Positions 20,512-28,630 of a stretch of 64,000 nt of DNA are shown here, one piece after another. Numbering within the stretch: position 1 is the first letter of the stretch; every line of letters begins with the position of its first letter. The notes beneath the pieces were generated by a model. It ran no database searches. It saw nothing but the letters and a program-made list of their open reading frames with translations, and had not been told where the DNA came from. The translations under genes and the position numbers were made by a program. The DNA is from Bog-756 sp963699105. Its GTDB lineage: Bacteria > Actinomycetota > Acidimicrobiia > Acidimicrobiales > RAAP-2. The stretch is taken from NCBI GenBank assembly GCA_963699105.1, contig CAVOTI010000001.1, positions 1,364,001 through 1,428,000 on the forward strand, written 5' to 3'.

Positions 20512-21391
20512 CGAGGGCGGCGGTGGCCGATCCGGGTCGGGGCATCGACGGTCCACGGGTCGACCATCGTGCTGGCCTCGTTCGTCGGCTTCGTGGCCTT
20601 CTTCTGGCCCTTCGTGGTGGCCCCCGGGACGTTCGGCGACACCGCCATGGCCCCGATCATGTTCGGCGCCCTGCTTGATCCTGGTGCTGGCCGTCGTCTT
20701 CGCCGAGATCGCCGACGGCGGGATCGACGCCAAGGCCATCGCCATGCTCGGCGTGCTGTCGGCCATCGGCGCCGCGCTGCGACCGCTGGGGGCGGGCACG
20801 GCGGGCATCGAGACGGTCTTCTTCACCCTGGTGATCGCCGGCCGGGTCTTCGGGCCCGGTTTCGGGTTCACCTTGGGCTGCACCACCCTGTTCGCCTCGG
20901 CCCTCATCACCGGGGGCGTGGGGCCGTGGATGCCGTACCAGATGTTCGGATGCGCCTGGGTCGGCCTGTTCGCCGGGCTGCTGCCCCCGGCCACGGGGAA
21001 GCGGGAGGTCCTGATGCTGGCCGTCTACGGGGCCCTGTCCGGTTACTTCTTCGGGTTCATGCTCAACCTGTCGTTCTGGCCGTTCTACCTCGACGCCCAC
21101 AGCGCCATCGCCTACCTGCCCGGGGCCGCGCTTGGCCACCAACGTCCACCAGTACCTGGTGTTCGACGCCACCACCTCGCTGGGCTGGGACACCGGCCGG
21201 GCCATCACCAACTTCGTCTGCATCCTGCTCGTCGGTCCGGCCATGCTGGCCACCTTCCGCCGGGCCTCCCGGAGGGCGGCCTTCGAGGCGCCCATCGTGT
21301 TCGACCGGCCCGGGGATGTCCCAGCGCCCGGGGGGACCGCCCGGGGGCCGGCCGAGGTGGCATCGGCCCCTCCGGTACGGAGACCCGGTGA
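20508..21391 (+). CDS. ECF transporter S component, putative cobalamin specificity (frameshifted)
   Basis: The substrate-binding membrane subunit. The likely start is GTG 20508, overlapping the ATPase stop. About six hydrophobic segments are visible: LASFVGFVAFFWPFVV, MFGALLILVLAVVFAEI, AIAMLGVLSAIGAALRPL, VFFTLVIAGRVFGPGFGF, LFAGLLPP and the pair VLMLAVYGALSGYFFGF/ITNFVCILLVGPAMLA. The motif GVGPWMPYQMFGCAWVG between segments is typical of one group of actinobacterial ECF S components. Frame breaks near 20555, 20680 and 21130. The end is uncertain: repaired reading ends at TGA 21389-21391; the unrepaired last frame would run to 21548 through the next gene's start. Cobalamin as substrate is inferred from the riboswitch. 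Confidence 0.7.
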
Positions 21392-21448
21392 CCGTGTCGA
21401 CAACGGCCATGTCCAGAAGCAGTACGACAGAGAGGAGAAGGCAGGCAA

Positions 21449-22036
21449 ATGTCTAAGCAAACAACGTGGTTGCCCCCGTATGGCCGGAACCGTGGTGACG
21501 GATCCGGCCGGGTCGCCGGCCGCCCCACCGCCGGGGTGCCGACCGTGAAACGACGACTGGCTCCCCTGGTGGCCGTGGTGGTGCTGCTGGGGACGTTGGC
21601 CACGCTGGCCACCGGCTGCCTGGTCACCGAAGGCACCACCCCCATCGCCAGCTGCACATCGACCTCCGGGGTGATCGTGGCCGTCGACTTCTCCCACTGG
21701 GACGCCGGCCTGTGGGAACGCGGGTGCGATACCACCATTACCACCGGCTACGGGGCCCTCCAGGCCGCCGGCTTCACCACGGCGGGAGACCAGCACGACG
21801 GCCCGGCGTTCATCTGCCGGATCAACGACGACCCCCCACCGTCCGAGGACGCCTGCATCGACACCCCGCCGGCCACCGCCTACTGGTCGTACTGGCACGC
21901 CAACGCCAACGCCACCAAGTGGACGCTCAGCTCGTTGGGAGCGTCGAGCTACGTGCCCAAACCGGGAAGCGTCGACGGCTGGGCGTTCGGAGCGGGACAA
22001 CCGCCGTCGTTCACCCCCGCCCAAGTGCGTAGCTGA
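21449..22036 (+). CDS. Lipoprotein with transcobalamin C-terminal (DUF4430)-like domain
   Basis: Intact, 195 residues. ATG 21449 has a very strong AGAGGAGAAGG eight bases upstream; an internal GTG at 21545 (VKRRLAPLVAVV) would also give a lipoprotein leader. The lipobox is LATGC. The mature part, SCTSTSGVIVAVDFS, CDTTITTGYGALQAAGFTTAG, FICRIND, CIDTPPATAYWSYWHA and SVDGWAFG, is clearly homologous to the stalked protein at 16.7 kb, with the same four cysteines, but has no stalk or C-terminal helix. It ends the ECF locus. Probably a lipid-anchored partner for the alpha-barrel proteins in cobalamin capture. Confidence 0.75.
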   Translation: MSKQTTWLPPYGRNRGDGSGRVAGRPTAGVPTVKRRLAPLVAVVVLLGTLATLATGCLVTEGTTPIASCTSTSGVIVAVDFSHWDAGLWERGCDTTITTGYGALQAAGFTTAGDQHDGPAFICRINDDPPPSEDACIDTPPATAYWSYWHANANATKWTLSSLGASSYVPKPGSVDGWAFGAGQPPSFTPAQVRS

Positions 22037-22144
22037 CCGGCACGGGTCGCCGGCCTCGGCCGAGCGGGGGACGAAGACGACGGGGGCCCCGTCGGGGCCG
22101 GGCCCGGGCCTCATCCGGCGGTAGGGCCGTGGCAGGCTGACGGC

Positions 22145-23074
22145 TTGGACTATTGGAACCACAACGCCGCCTACCACCCGATGATCGTCAGCATCGCCGA
22201 GCGCATCGACGGGGACGTGTTGGACGTGGGATGCGGCGAGGGCCTGCTGGTCGAGCGCCTGGCCAAGGTCTCCCGCCACGTCACCGGGGTGGACCGGGAC
22301 GAATCGGCCGTCGGCCGGGCGGCGGCGCGCACGGCCTCGTTGGCCAATGCCGTCGTGAGGCAAGCGGATTTCCTGACCATGGAGGCGGCTGGCGACTCCT
22401 ACGACTTGGTGACCTTCGTCGCCGTCATCCACCACATGGATCTGGTGGCGGCCCTACGGCGTTCGAGTCGCCTCCTGCGGCCCGGCGGGCAGCTGGTGGT
22501 GATCGGCCTGTCGGCCGACAAGTCCGTCACCGATTACGGGCGTTCAGCCGCCCTCCTTCCCGTCAACCGCCTGCTGAGCCGGCTGCATCACGAGTCTCAC
22601 TCCGTCCCCGTGGTGTCGATACCACCGGCGGAGAGCTTCTCGGAGATCAGGGACGTCGCCGGCCGCCAGCTTCCCGGGTCGCGGATGCGTCACGGCCTGT
22701 ACTACCGGTACGTCCTCAGATGGACGAAGCCGGTCGGCCACCGGCCACCGACCACCGGAATCGGGCCTCGAGGAGTGCGGGGCCGGTGCCCCTCAGCCGC
22801 CGCCCGGCCCGGCCGCCGTCTCGAACTCCCGAGGGGCAGGGAGAAGCTCTTCGGCCTTGGCGGCGGTCCGGTGGTGGACCCGGTGTGGCCACCAGAAGTG
22901 CCAGAACCGGATGGCGGCCAGGGTGGGGACGATCCTGGTGGCCAGCACGTTGGCGGCCAGCAGCACTCCGAGGGCGACGGCCAATCCGATCTCCTCGAGG
23001 AGCTGGATGCCGGTGAGCAGAAGGGAAGCGAACGTCCCGGCCAAGATGATCGAGGCCGAGGCCACCGCCGGTGA
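22145..23074 (+). CDS. Class I SAM-dependent methyltransferase with abnormal C-terminal read-through
   Basis: Starts at TTG 22145 (MDYWNHNAAYHP). SAM-binding motif I is VLDVGCGEGLL, acidic loop VTGVDRDESAVG, motif II YDLVTFVAVIHHMD and LLRPGGQLVVIGL. Homologues of this methyltransferase_11 type end soon after YRYVLRWTKP (about residue 199). Here the frame continues for another 110 low-complexity residues antisense to the MMPL gene. No stop is available in any plus frame just past that point, so either the natural stop was lost to a nearby deletion or the convergent junction is rearranged. The methyltransferase part is confident; the tail is not. Confidence 0.7.
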   Translation: MDYWNHNAAYHPMIVSIAERIDGDVLDVGCGEGLLVERLAKVSRHVTGVDRDESAVGRAAARTASLANAVVRQADFLTMEAAGDSYDLVTFVAVIHHMDLVAALRRSSRLLRPGGQLVVIGLSADKSVTDYGRSAALLPVNRLLSRLHHESHSVPVVSIPPAESFSEIRDVAGRQLPGSRMRHGLYYRYVLRWTKPVGHRPPTTGIGPRGVRGRCPSAAARPGRRLELPRGREKLFGLGGGPVVDPVWPPEVPEPDGGQGGDDPGGQHVGGQQHSEGDGQSDLLEELDAGEQKGSERPGQDDRGRGHRR

Positions 23075-23689
23075 GCCGTGCACGATGGCCAGCCGGGCCG
23101 TCTGGCGCGGGGACAGACCGTCTTCGAATCCTTCCCGTAGACGGGCCGAGATGAGGATGTTGTAGTCGGTGCCGATAGCCATCACGAAGAGGTACACGAC
23201 GATGGGTATGGTGAAGTCCAGCCCCACGAAGCCGGCGCCCTGTATGAATACCAGCGTGATCACACCGAGGGTGGCCACATAGGTGAGGACCACCCCGATC
23301 AGCAGGTAGATCGGGGCCAGCAGCGCCCGGAGCAGCAGGGCCAGGATCACGGCCACGATGGCCAAGGCCAGAGGGAAGACGTGCTCGACGTCGTGGCGCA
23401 GGGCGGCCCGCACGTCGACCAGTTGCGAGGTGGTCCCCCCGACCAGGGTCTCGGCCCCCGGGACGGCCGACAAATTGGCCACCGAGCGCACCAGTCCGGC
23501 CACGTTGTCGATGGCAGTGATGGAGTAGGGATCATCGGTCAACAGGACGTTGATGAGGGCCTGCCCCTTGGTGGCCGTGTACTCGGTGGGGAGCACGGTC
23601 GCCACTCCCGACGTCTTGGCCAGGGCGGCGGCCAGGGCGGAGACGTCGGCATCGTTCAGCGGAGCGGCGGTGTCCGACGTCACGAACAC
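22793..23689 (-). pseudogene. MMPL/RND-type exporter, N-terminal half missing
   Basis: 298 residues corresponding to the C-terminal half of an MMPL protein: a periplasmic loop (TSDTAAPLNDADVSALAAAL), then five to six membrane helices with VEHVFPLALAIVAVILALLL, DFTIPIVVYLFVMAIGTDYNILISARLREG and LLTGIQLLEEIGLAVALGVLLAANV. GTDYNIL is the conserved proton-relay helix motif. The usual first helices and first periplasmic domain are absent. The frame is open upstream only to about 23740, where it runs directly into the end of the DUF2252 gene. The remnant is preserved in frame, so the loss may be recent. Confidence 0.72.
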
Positions 23690-23709
23690 CTGGGTGGGAC
23701 CCAGGTACT

Positions 23710-25098
23710 TCAGCCGGGTCGAGCTTCGACGGTTCCCGCGGCGATGGCCCGAACCAGCTGAGCGTGGTCCCGCTCGTTCTGGTCGGCGTACAGCCGGGCG
23801 AACTGGCTGATCGATGTGGCGAACTTCGTGCCCTTCCCCATATAGCCGTCGATGGCCACCGGGTCGCCGGTCCGGGCGTGGGCCCGGGCCAGAGTCTCCC
23901 CGCAGGCGGTGGCGAACTCGACGAGACGAGGGGCGATCAGTTCCGTGGTCGGGATGATCTTCATGTCACGGAACTGGCGGACGTAGTAGTCCTTGCCGTG
24001 CAGCGAGCCCCAACCCACGAAAATGTCGGTGGCGCTCTGGACCAGTCGTTTCCCGTTGATCACCCGGGAGCCGTGGTTGTGGTGGCGGCTGGGCCGGGTG
24101 TGAGCCTCATAGACCGAGGGACCAGCTTGTTTGACCTGCAGGAACAACGGGTCGGCCCCGGTTCGTCCCTCCATGAGCACCAAATAGACCTGCATCCCCA
24201 CGCTGCCGACGCCAACGACCTGGCGCACGACATCGGCCTCGGTGAACCGATCGAACAGGGTCCGTCGATCCTCCTGGAGGGTCAACCGGTACTCGGCCAG
24301 GAGGTGGTCGACCAGATCGATCTGCTCTTCGTCGCCGATGGCCAGGCGGATCGGCGGCTCCTCGGTGATCCGTGGCCGTCCGTTGGCCATGGTGGTGAGC
24401 TTGGCAAACGCGCCACGGTTGGTGCGGTGTCTCTGCTTCTTCTCGACGTGGACCGAGACTCGACCCCGATCGGCCGGCTCGAAGCAGTCGATGAAGCCGT
24501 CGACATGCATGCCGTCGTACCAGATGTCGAGTTCGGGTGTCGTGGTATACCGCCGCATCCGTTGCCGATAGGCCTCGACCGCGGCCCCCACGGCGGCATC
24601 GGACCGTCCCGCTTTGATCCCGTTCTCCCGGGCCACGACGACCAGACTGGCGGCCAGTCGCTTCACATCCCACTCGAAGGGACCGGGCAGCGTCTCGTCG
24701 AAATCGCGCAGGTCGAACATCAGGTTCCGCTCAGGAGTGGCCCACAGCCCGAAGTTGAGGACGTGGGCGTCTCCGCACAGCTGCACCTCGATCCCGCTGT
24801 CGGGCCGGGAGGCGAGATCGCCGGCCATGACGGCGGCGGCCCCCCGGTAGAAATTCCAAGGGGAGGCCGCCATTCGCTGGTGGCGGATGGGAACGAGCTC
24901 GGGGACGCGGATCTGGTTCTGGGCCAGGATCGTCGTCAACGCCTCGTGGCCGCGTTCTGCCTCCCGCCAATAGCCCAGCGTGCCCCGTGGAGCCCGTTTG
25001 CGCGCCAACTTCCCAGACTGTCGCCGCTCCTGGCCGGTAGCCGACAGATCATGCAGGACGGTGGGCGGCGGTGGCCCGATCGGATCGGGCTGCGTCAT
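23710..25098 (-). CDS. DUF2252 family protein
   Basis: An intact 462-residue protein of the DUF2252 family (distant protein-kinase-like fold, function unknown). Family motifs: PELVPIRHQRMAASPWNFYRGAA, QLCGDAHVLNFGLWATPER, FDLRDFDETLPGPFEWDVKRL, then GVGSVGMQVYLVLMEG, FLQVKQAGPSVYE, RLVQSATDIFVGW and YYVRQFRDMK. GDAHxxNFG and DxxDFDE are the conserved catalytic-like residues. The C-terminus (QLVRAIAAGTVEA) is the natural family end, so this gene is complete even though it abuts a truncated MMPL gene. Start at ATG 25098 after a purine-rich GAGGGGAGG. Confidence 0.85.
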   Translation of the reverse strand: MTQPDPIGPPPPTVLHDLSATGQERRQSGKLARKRAPRGTLGYWREAERGHEALTTILAQNQIRVPELVPIRHQRMAASPWNFYRGAAAVMAGDLASRPDSGIEVQLCGDAHVLNFGLWATPERNLMFDLRDFDETLPGPFEWDVKRLAASLVVVARENGIKAGRSDAAVGAAVEAYRQRMRRYTTTPELDIWYDGMHVDGFIDCFEPADRGRVSVHVEKKQRHRTNRGAFAKLTTMANGRPRITEEPPIRLAIGDEEQIDLVDHLLAEYRLTLQEDRRTLFDRFTEADVVRQVVGVGSVGMQVYLVLMEGRTGADPLFLQVKQAGPSVYEAHTRPSRHHNHGSRVINGKRLVQSATDIFVGWGSLHGKDYYVRQFRDMKIIPTTELIAPRLVEFATACGETLARAHARTGDPVAIDGYMGKGTKFATSISQFARLYADQNERDHAQLVRAIAAGTVEARPG

Positions 25099-25375
25099 GA
25101 GAACCTCCCCTCGAAGCCGGACAGCGGTTGCCGACCGAACAGGTTCACCTGCACCCGGCCCTACTACGCCAATCTATTTGATCCGACGGCGACAAGGACA
25201 GTGGGCCGGCGCTTTTGGCTCCGGTCGGAATCCGATGGCCAGCGGGCCGGACCACCCAGGCCCGACCGCCCGAACCGGCTGTTTTCCCGGTCCGATCTAC
25301 CGCCGACCGTGGCTGCCCACCGGCCCAAATGGCCCGGAGTGACTTTGTGGGCAGGTCGCCCTACAGTCTGCGGGC

Positions 25376-25846
25376 ATGCGCGCTGAGGTGGTTCTCAAAA
25401 TCGACGCGCCACCTGACACGGTCTGGGGGCTGGTCAGTGACATCACGAAGATGGGCGAATACAGCCCCGAGGTGGTCGAGGCCGAGTGGATCGACGGGGC
25501 CACCGGTCCGTCTGTCGGCGCCCGGTATCGGGGCCATGTCAGACGAAACGAGAACTGGCCTGTCCTGTACTGGACCACCTGCAAGATCACCGAGTGCGTG
25601 CCCGGACAGGTCTTCGAGTTCGCCGTCATCATGGGCGATCGGGCCGTGAACACCTGGCGCTACGAGTTCCGGGCCGCCGATGACGGAGGAACTGAGGTCA
25701 CCGAGTCCTTCGACATGGGCGACAACGTCTTCACCAGGTTATGGCGGCCCCTGGGCGGGTTCCTGCGGGAGCGTCGGAACCAGCGGGACATGCTGCGCAC
25801 CCTCCAACGAGTCAAGGCGGCCGCCGAGCTTCCCCGACAGGCTTGA
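25376..25846 (+). CDS. SRPBCC family protein
   Basis: 156 residues with the polyketide-cyclase/START pattern: APPDTVWGLVSDITKMGEYSPEV at the N-terminus, GARYRGHVRRN, TTCKITECVPGQVFEF, and TEVTESFDMG before a C-terminal helix. Such proteins bind hydrophobic ligands in the cytosol; no catalytic residue can be assigned. It stands alone, divergent from the DUF2252 gene with about 277 bases between them in which I see no further gene. Confidence 0.8.
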   Translation: MRAEVVLKIDAPPDTVWGLVSDITKMGEYSPEVVEAEWIDGATGPSVGARYRGHVRRNENWPVLYWTTCKITECVPGQVFEFAVIMGDRAVNTWRYEFRAADDGGTEVTESFDMGDNVFTRLWRPLGGFLRERRNQRDMLRTLQRVKAAAELPRQA

Positions 25847-25899
25847 ACCTCAGGTCGTCGACGACGTTGCCCGCCCGGTCAGACGGGCTCGACGCGTGG

Positions 25900-26073
25900 T
25901 CAGACGGAGCTGGGCTGGCGCGGGCTCAGCACCCGGTGCACGGTGTCGCACACCGGGCAGACCACTGCCAACGGAGGCCAGTCGTCAGGGTTCTTCTTCA
26001 ACTCAGGCATCCTGCATAGCTGCTCCGGATCGGGTGACACGAACGCATGACCACAGTGTCCACACCACAACAT
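25900..26073 (-). CDS. Small zinc-ribbon protein
   Basis: 57 residues from ATG 26073 (MLWCGHCGHAF). Two Cys pairs, CGHC near the start and CPVC near the C-terminus about 37 residues apart, form a rubredoxin-like or zinc-ribbon arrangement. The same frame is open upstream to 26175 but that part looks non-coding. Function unknown. The ribosome site is weak, which lowers confidence in the start. Confidence 0.5.
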   Translation of the reverse strand: MLWCGHCGHAFVSPDPEQLCRMPELKKNPDDWPPLAVVCPVCDTVHRVLSPRQPSSV

Positions 26074-26291
26074 GTCTGACCGATACCCGCAATCGTGGTC
26101 GCCCAAACACCTTCGGCCGTCACGGGTCGGAACGGGACTCGAGCCTCGAGGCGACGACAGCAGCTCCAAGAGCAACCACCACGACCAAGACTTCTCCCAA
26201 GAGGTCCATACCGAGCTTTATGCCCCGCTCGGGGCATTTCAATCATGCTGTCGGCTCTTGAAGAGCACGGCTCTCTGGCAGACTTCGGACA

Positions 26292-27458
26292 GTGGACCGT
26301 TCACCAGATCGACGCCGACACCAGCCTCGGGTGCGGGTCTTCGCTCCCTGGTTGCTCGCCGGATCTGGTATCGCCAGCCTGATCGCCGCCGTGGTGGTCG
26401 ATCCCACCGACGGTCGGTCGGCGGCGGCGCATGACTGGCCGCCCTTCGTGCTGGTGACCGGACTGCTTCTGATCGGTCTGGTGGCCGACGACGACGGCCT
26501 GTTTGCTGCCGCCGGACACCGGTTGGCCCGGCTCTCGTCGAACGGGGTGGTCCTGTTCGCCGGTGCCTCGGTGATGATCGCCGGGGTGACCGCAGTCCTG
26601 AACCTCGACACATCCGTCGCCTTCCTCACTCCCGTACTGGTCTACACCGCCCGTAGTCGGGGCGAAGGCGAGGCCCCGCTTCTGTATGGCTGCCTGCTGC
26701 TGTCGAACGCCGGTTCTCTCTTTCTTCCCGGTTCGAACCTGACGAACCTCATCGTCCTCGGACACATCCGACTCACCGGCACGGCATTTCTGGCCCGCAT
26801 GTGGGCACCTGCCCTGGCGGCCCTGTTGGTCACCGCCGGAGTGGTGGCGGTCCTGGAGCGCCATTCACTGAGGGTCAGCACCACTGAACCCGCGGGTTCG
26901 GACCGACCAATCCTCGGACTCGGCCTGGTGGCCGTCGCCGGGGCGACGGTTCTCGTCCTCGTACTCCACTCGCCGGCACTGCCAGTGGCGTTGGTGGGGG
27001 CGGCGGCCGTGGGGATCCGGCTGGTGGAAGGGAAGGAACAACCTCGCCACGCCATCGAGGTACTCGGCGTACCCGTCCTGGTCGGTCTGTTCGGGATGGC
27101 GGTGGCATTGGGAACTCTGGGACGGGTGTGGACGGGCCCGTCCACACTCCTCTCGCACCTCGATGTGTGGGGAACGGCGGCCGTGGCCGCCGTCAGTTCC
27201 GTGCTGGTGAACAATCTCCCAGCCGCTTCGTTGCTGGCCGCCCGCACCCCCGATCACCCGTTTGCCCTTCTCATCGGACTGAATCTCGGCCCGAACCTCT
27301 TCGTCACCGGTTCCCTGGCCTGGTTGCTGTGGTTACGGGCTGCTCGATCTGCCGGAGCACAGCCATCCGTTGCCCGGGCGAGCGGCATCGGAGTCCTCGC
27401 TGTTCCCCTGTCGATGACGGCTGCGCTCGGCGCCCTGGTCATCACCGGAGCCAAGTAG
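26292..27458 (+). CDS. SLC13/ArsB-type ion permease
   Basis: 388 residues with about ten hydrophobic helices, of the ion-transporter superfamily covering ArsB, NhaD and SLC13. Diagnostic pieces are LNLDTSVAFLTPVLVYTAR, LLLSNAGSLFLPGSNLTNLIVLG (the first inverted-repeat pore loop with Ser-Asn-Leu-Thr-Asn) and VSSVLVNNLPAASLLAA with LIGLNLGPNLFVTGSLAWLLWL (the second). This is the ArsB-like arrangement (SNxTN and NNLPA). It may export arsenite or another anion, but it is 17 kb from the arsenic genes, so the substrate is open. GTG start at 26292 without a strong ribosome site. Confidence 0.75.
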   Translation: MDRSPDRRRHQPRVRVFAPWLLAGSGIASLIAAVVVDPTDGRSAAAHDWPPFVLVTGLLLIGLVADDDGLFAAAGHRLARLSSNGVVLFAGASVMIAGVTAVLNLDTSVAFLTPVLVYTARSRGEGEAPLLYGCLLLSNAGSLFLPGSNLTNLIVLGHIRLTGTAFLARMWAPALAALLVTAGVVAVLERHSLRVSTTEPAGSDRPILGLGLVAVAGATVLVLVLHSPALPVALVGAAAVGIRLVEGKEQPRHAIEVLGVPVLVGLFGMAVALGTLGRVWTGPSTLLSHLDVWGTAAVAAVSSVLVNNLPAASLLAARTPDHPFALLIGLNLGPNLFVTGSLAWLLWLRAARSAGAQPSVARASGIGVLAVPLSMTAALGALVITGAK

Positions 27459-27585
27459 CCGAAACCCTCCTGACCCACCGATCGAAGGGGCGCCGCCTCA
27501 GACCCGCTCCCGCCGATTGGGACCCGGGGATTGCCGGGGGAGGTGCAACCGGCCGTCCGTGCCTCCCACCCCGGGGTCGGATCTC

Positions 27586-28479
27586 CTAGGGATCGTCCCC
27601 GTAAAGGTGCACGAAATTGTCGAGGACGGCCGTGCACAGCGCATGCTGGCTGTCGGGGAGGGTACAGGTCTCCAGATAGCTCGTCGGGTTCTCCGTGTGG
27701 AACGTCATCACTCCGTTGGCGGGGTACTGACCACCGGAAGGTACTCCATCGCCCTTGACGCCGGGGGGATCGAGGAAGCCGACAACTCCGGACTCGATGG
27801 GCTCGGTCGATTCGCCTGCCGGCCGTAAGGGACAAGCCTGTGAGGCCCCCGAAAACTCAGCCTCACACCGGTCAGCGGCAGCACTGAAGAGCGGGCTGGC
27901 TTGCGTGAGCGCGCACCCGGCACAGCCACCGTTCTGCGTTCCGATGATCCCTTGGGCAGATCCCGCCGGTCCTCTGACGTCGTTTGGATCGGACTGTCCT
28001 GAGGGATACACCTGGACGCCGCCCGAGCCGTCAGCTCCGTAGTTTGCGGCACAGGACCAACCGGTGGGACCCAGCACTTTCATCGATCCTTGCCCGTCCG
28101 TGTAGACGGCGAGCCGGCCGGCCAAGTCGGTAGGCACCGATTCGGCCACGGTCGACGGGATCTCGTCGGTCGAGGTCGGCGAGACCCCATAGGTCGTCGG
28201 GCAAGCCACCAGAGGCAACACGGCGGACTCGGTGGCAGGAGATGGCGATGTCGGCACCGTCTCGGGTCCGGCCGTCGGGTCGGGAGTCCGACCACCATGG
28301 ACGGCGGCCGATCCCCGGGTGGTCGAGGTCGAGGTGATGGATCCGGTGGTTTTCTTGTCCGAATTCACAAGGGCGAACACCCCCACCCCGATGAGACAAG
28401 CCACCACTACCAAAGCAACTGCGGCGATTGAGCCGGGTCGCCTTCCCCGCTCCGATTCTGAGTCCCACAGGCCCGCCAT
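27586..28479 (-). CDS. Membrane-anchored extracytoplasmic protein, unknown
   Basis: 297 residues. A short basic N-terminus, one transmembrane helix (IAAVALVVVACLIGVGVFALV), a Ser/Thr/Pro linker, then a globular domain with ten cysteines (for example GTQNGGCAGCALTQASPLF and ETCTLPDSQHALC), suggesting a disulfide-stabilised extracellular domain. The domain has the sequence style of small actinobacterial secreted DUFs, but I cannot name the family. Starts at ATG 28479; divergent from the TylF-like gene. Confidence 0.7.
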   Translation of the reverse strand: MAGLWDSESERGRRPGSIAAVALVVVACLIGVGVFALVNSDKKTTGSITSTSTTRGSAAVHGGRTPDPTAGPETVPTSPSPATESAVLPLVACPTTYGVSPTSTDEIPSTVAESVPTDLAGRLAVYTDGQGSMKVLGPTGWSCAANYGADGSGGVQVYPSGQSDPNDVRGPAGSAQGIIGTQNGGCAGCALTQASPLFSAAADRCEAEFSGASQACPLRPAGESTEPIESGVVGFLDPPGVKGDGVPSGGQYPANGVMTFHTENPTSYLETCTLPDSQHALCTAVLDNFVHLYGDDP

Positions 28480-28539
28480 ACGAAAGAGACTCTACGTCGA
28501 CGAGATGCCTGGCTCTGTGCAGTCCCCCAGGGATAGCCA

Positions 28540-28574
28540 ACAGGACCTTCCCCCGCTGGTCGGGGGAAGGTCCT
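28540..28574. other. Perfect 14-bp hairpin in a divergent intergenic region
   Basis: CAGGACCTTCCCCC at 28540-28553 pairs perfectly with GGGGGAAGGTCCTG at 28561-28574 around a 7-base loop. It looks like a strong rho-independent-type stem but has no T-run on either side. It lies between divergent starts at 28479 and 28631, where no gene ends, so it may be a regulatory or attenuator structure. Confidence 0.6.
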
Positions 28575-28630
28575 GGAGATCCGAGCCCGGCGAGGTTCCT
28601 GAAAAATGCAGCTAGCTATGCTCACAACCG

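Noticed and set aside
22760..23074. Extra C-terminal domain of the 22.1-kb methyltransferase
   Set aside because: The stretch is low-complexity and antisense to MMPL coding sequence, so it is read-through and not a domain.
23764..25386. Plus-strand 540-residue frame
   Set aside because: It is antisense to the well-conserved DUF2252 gene and has no recognisable motif.
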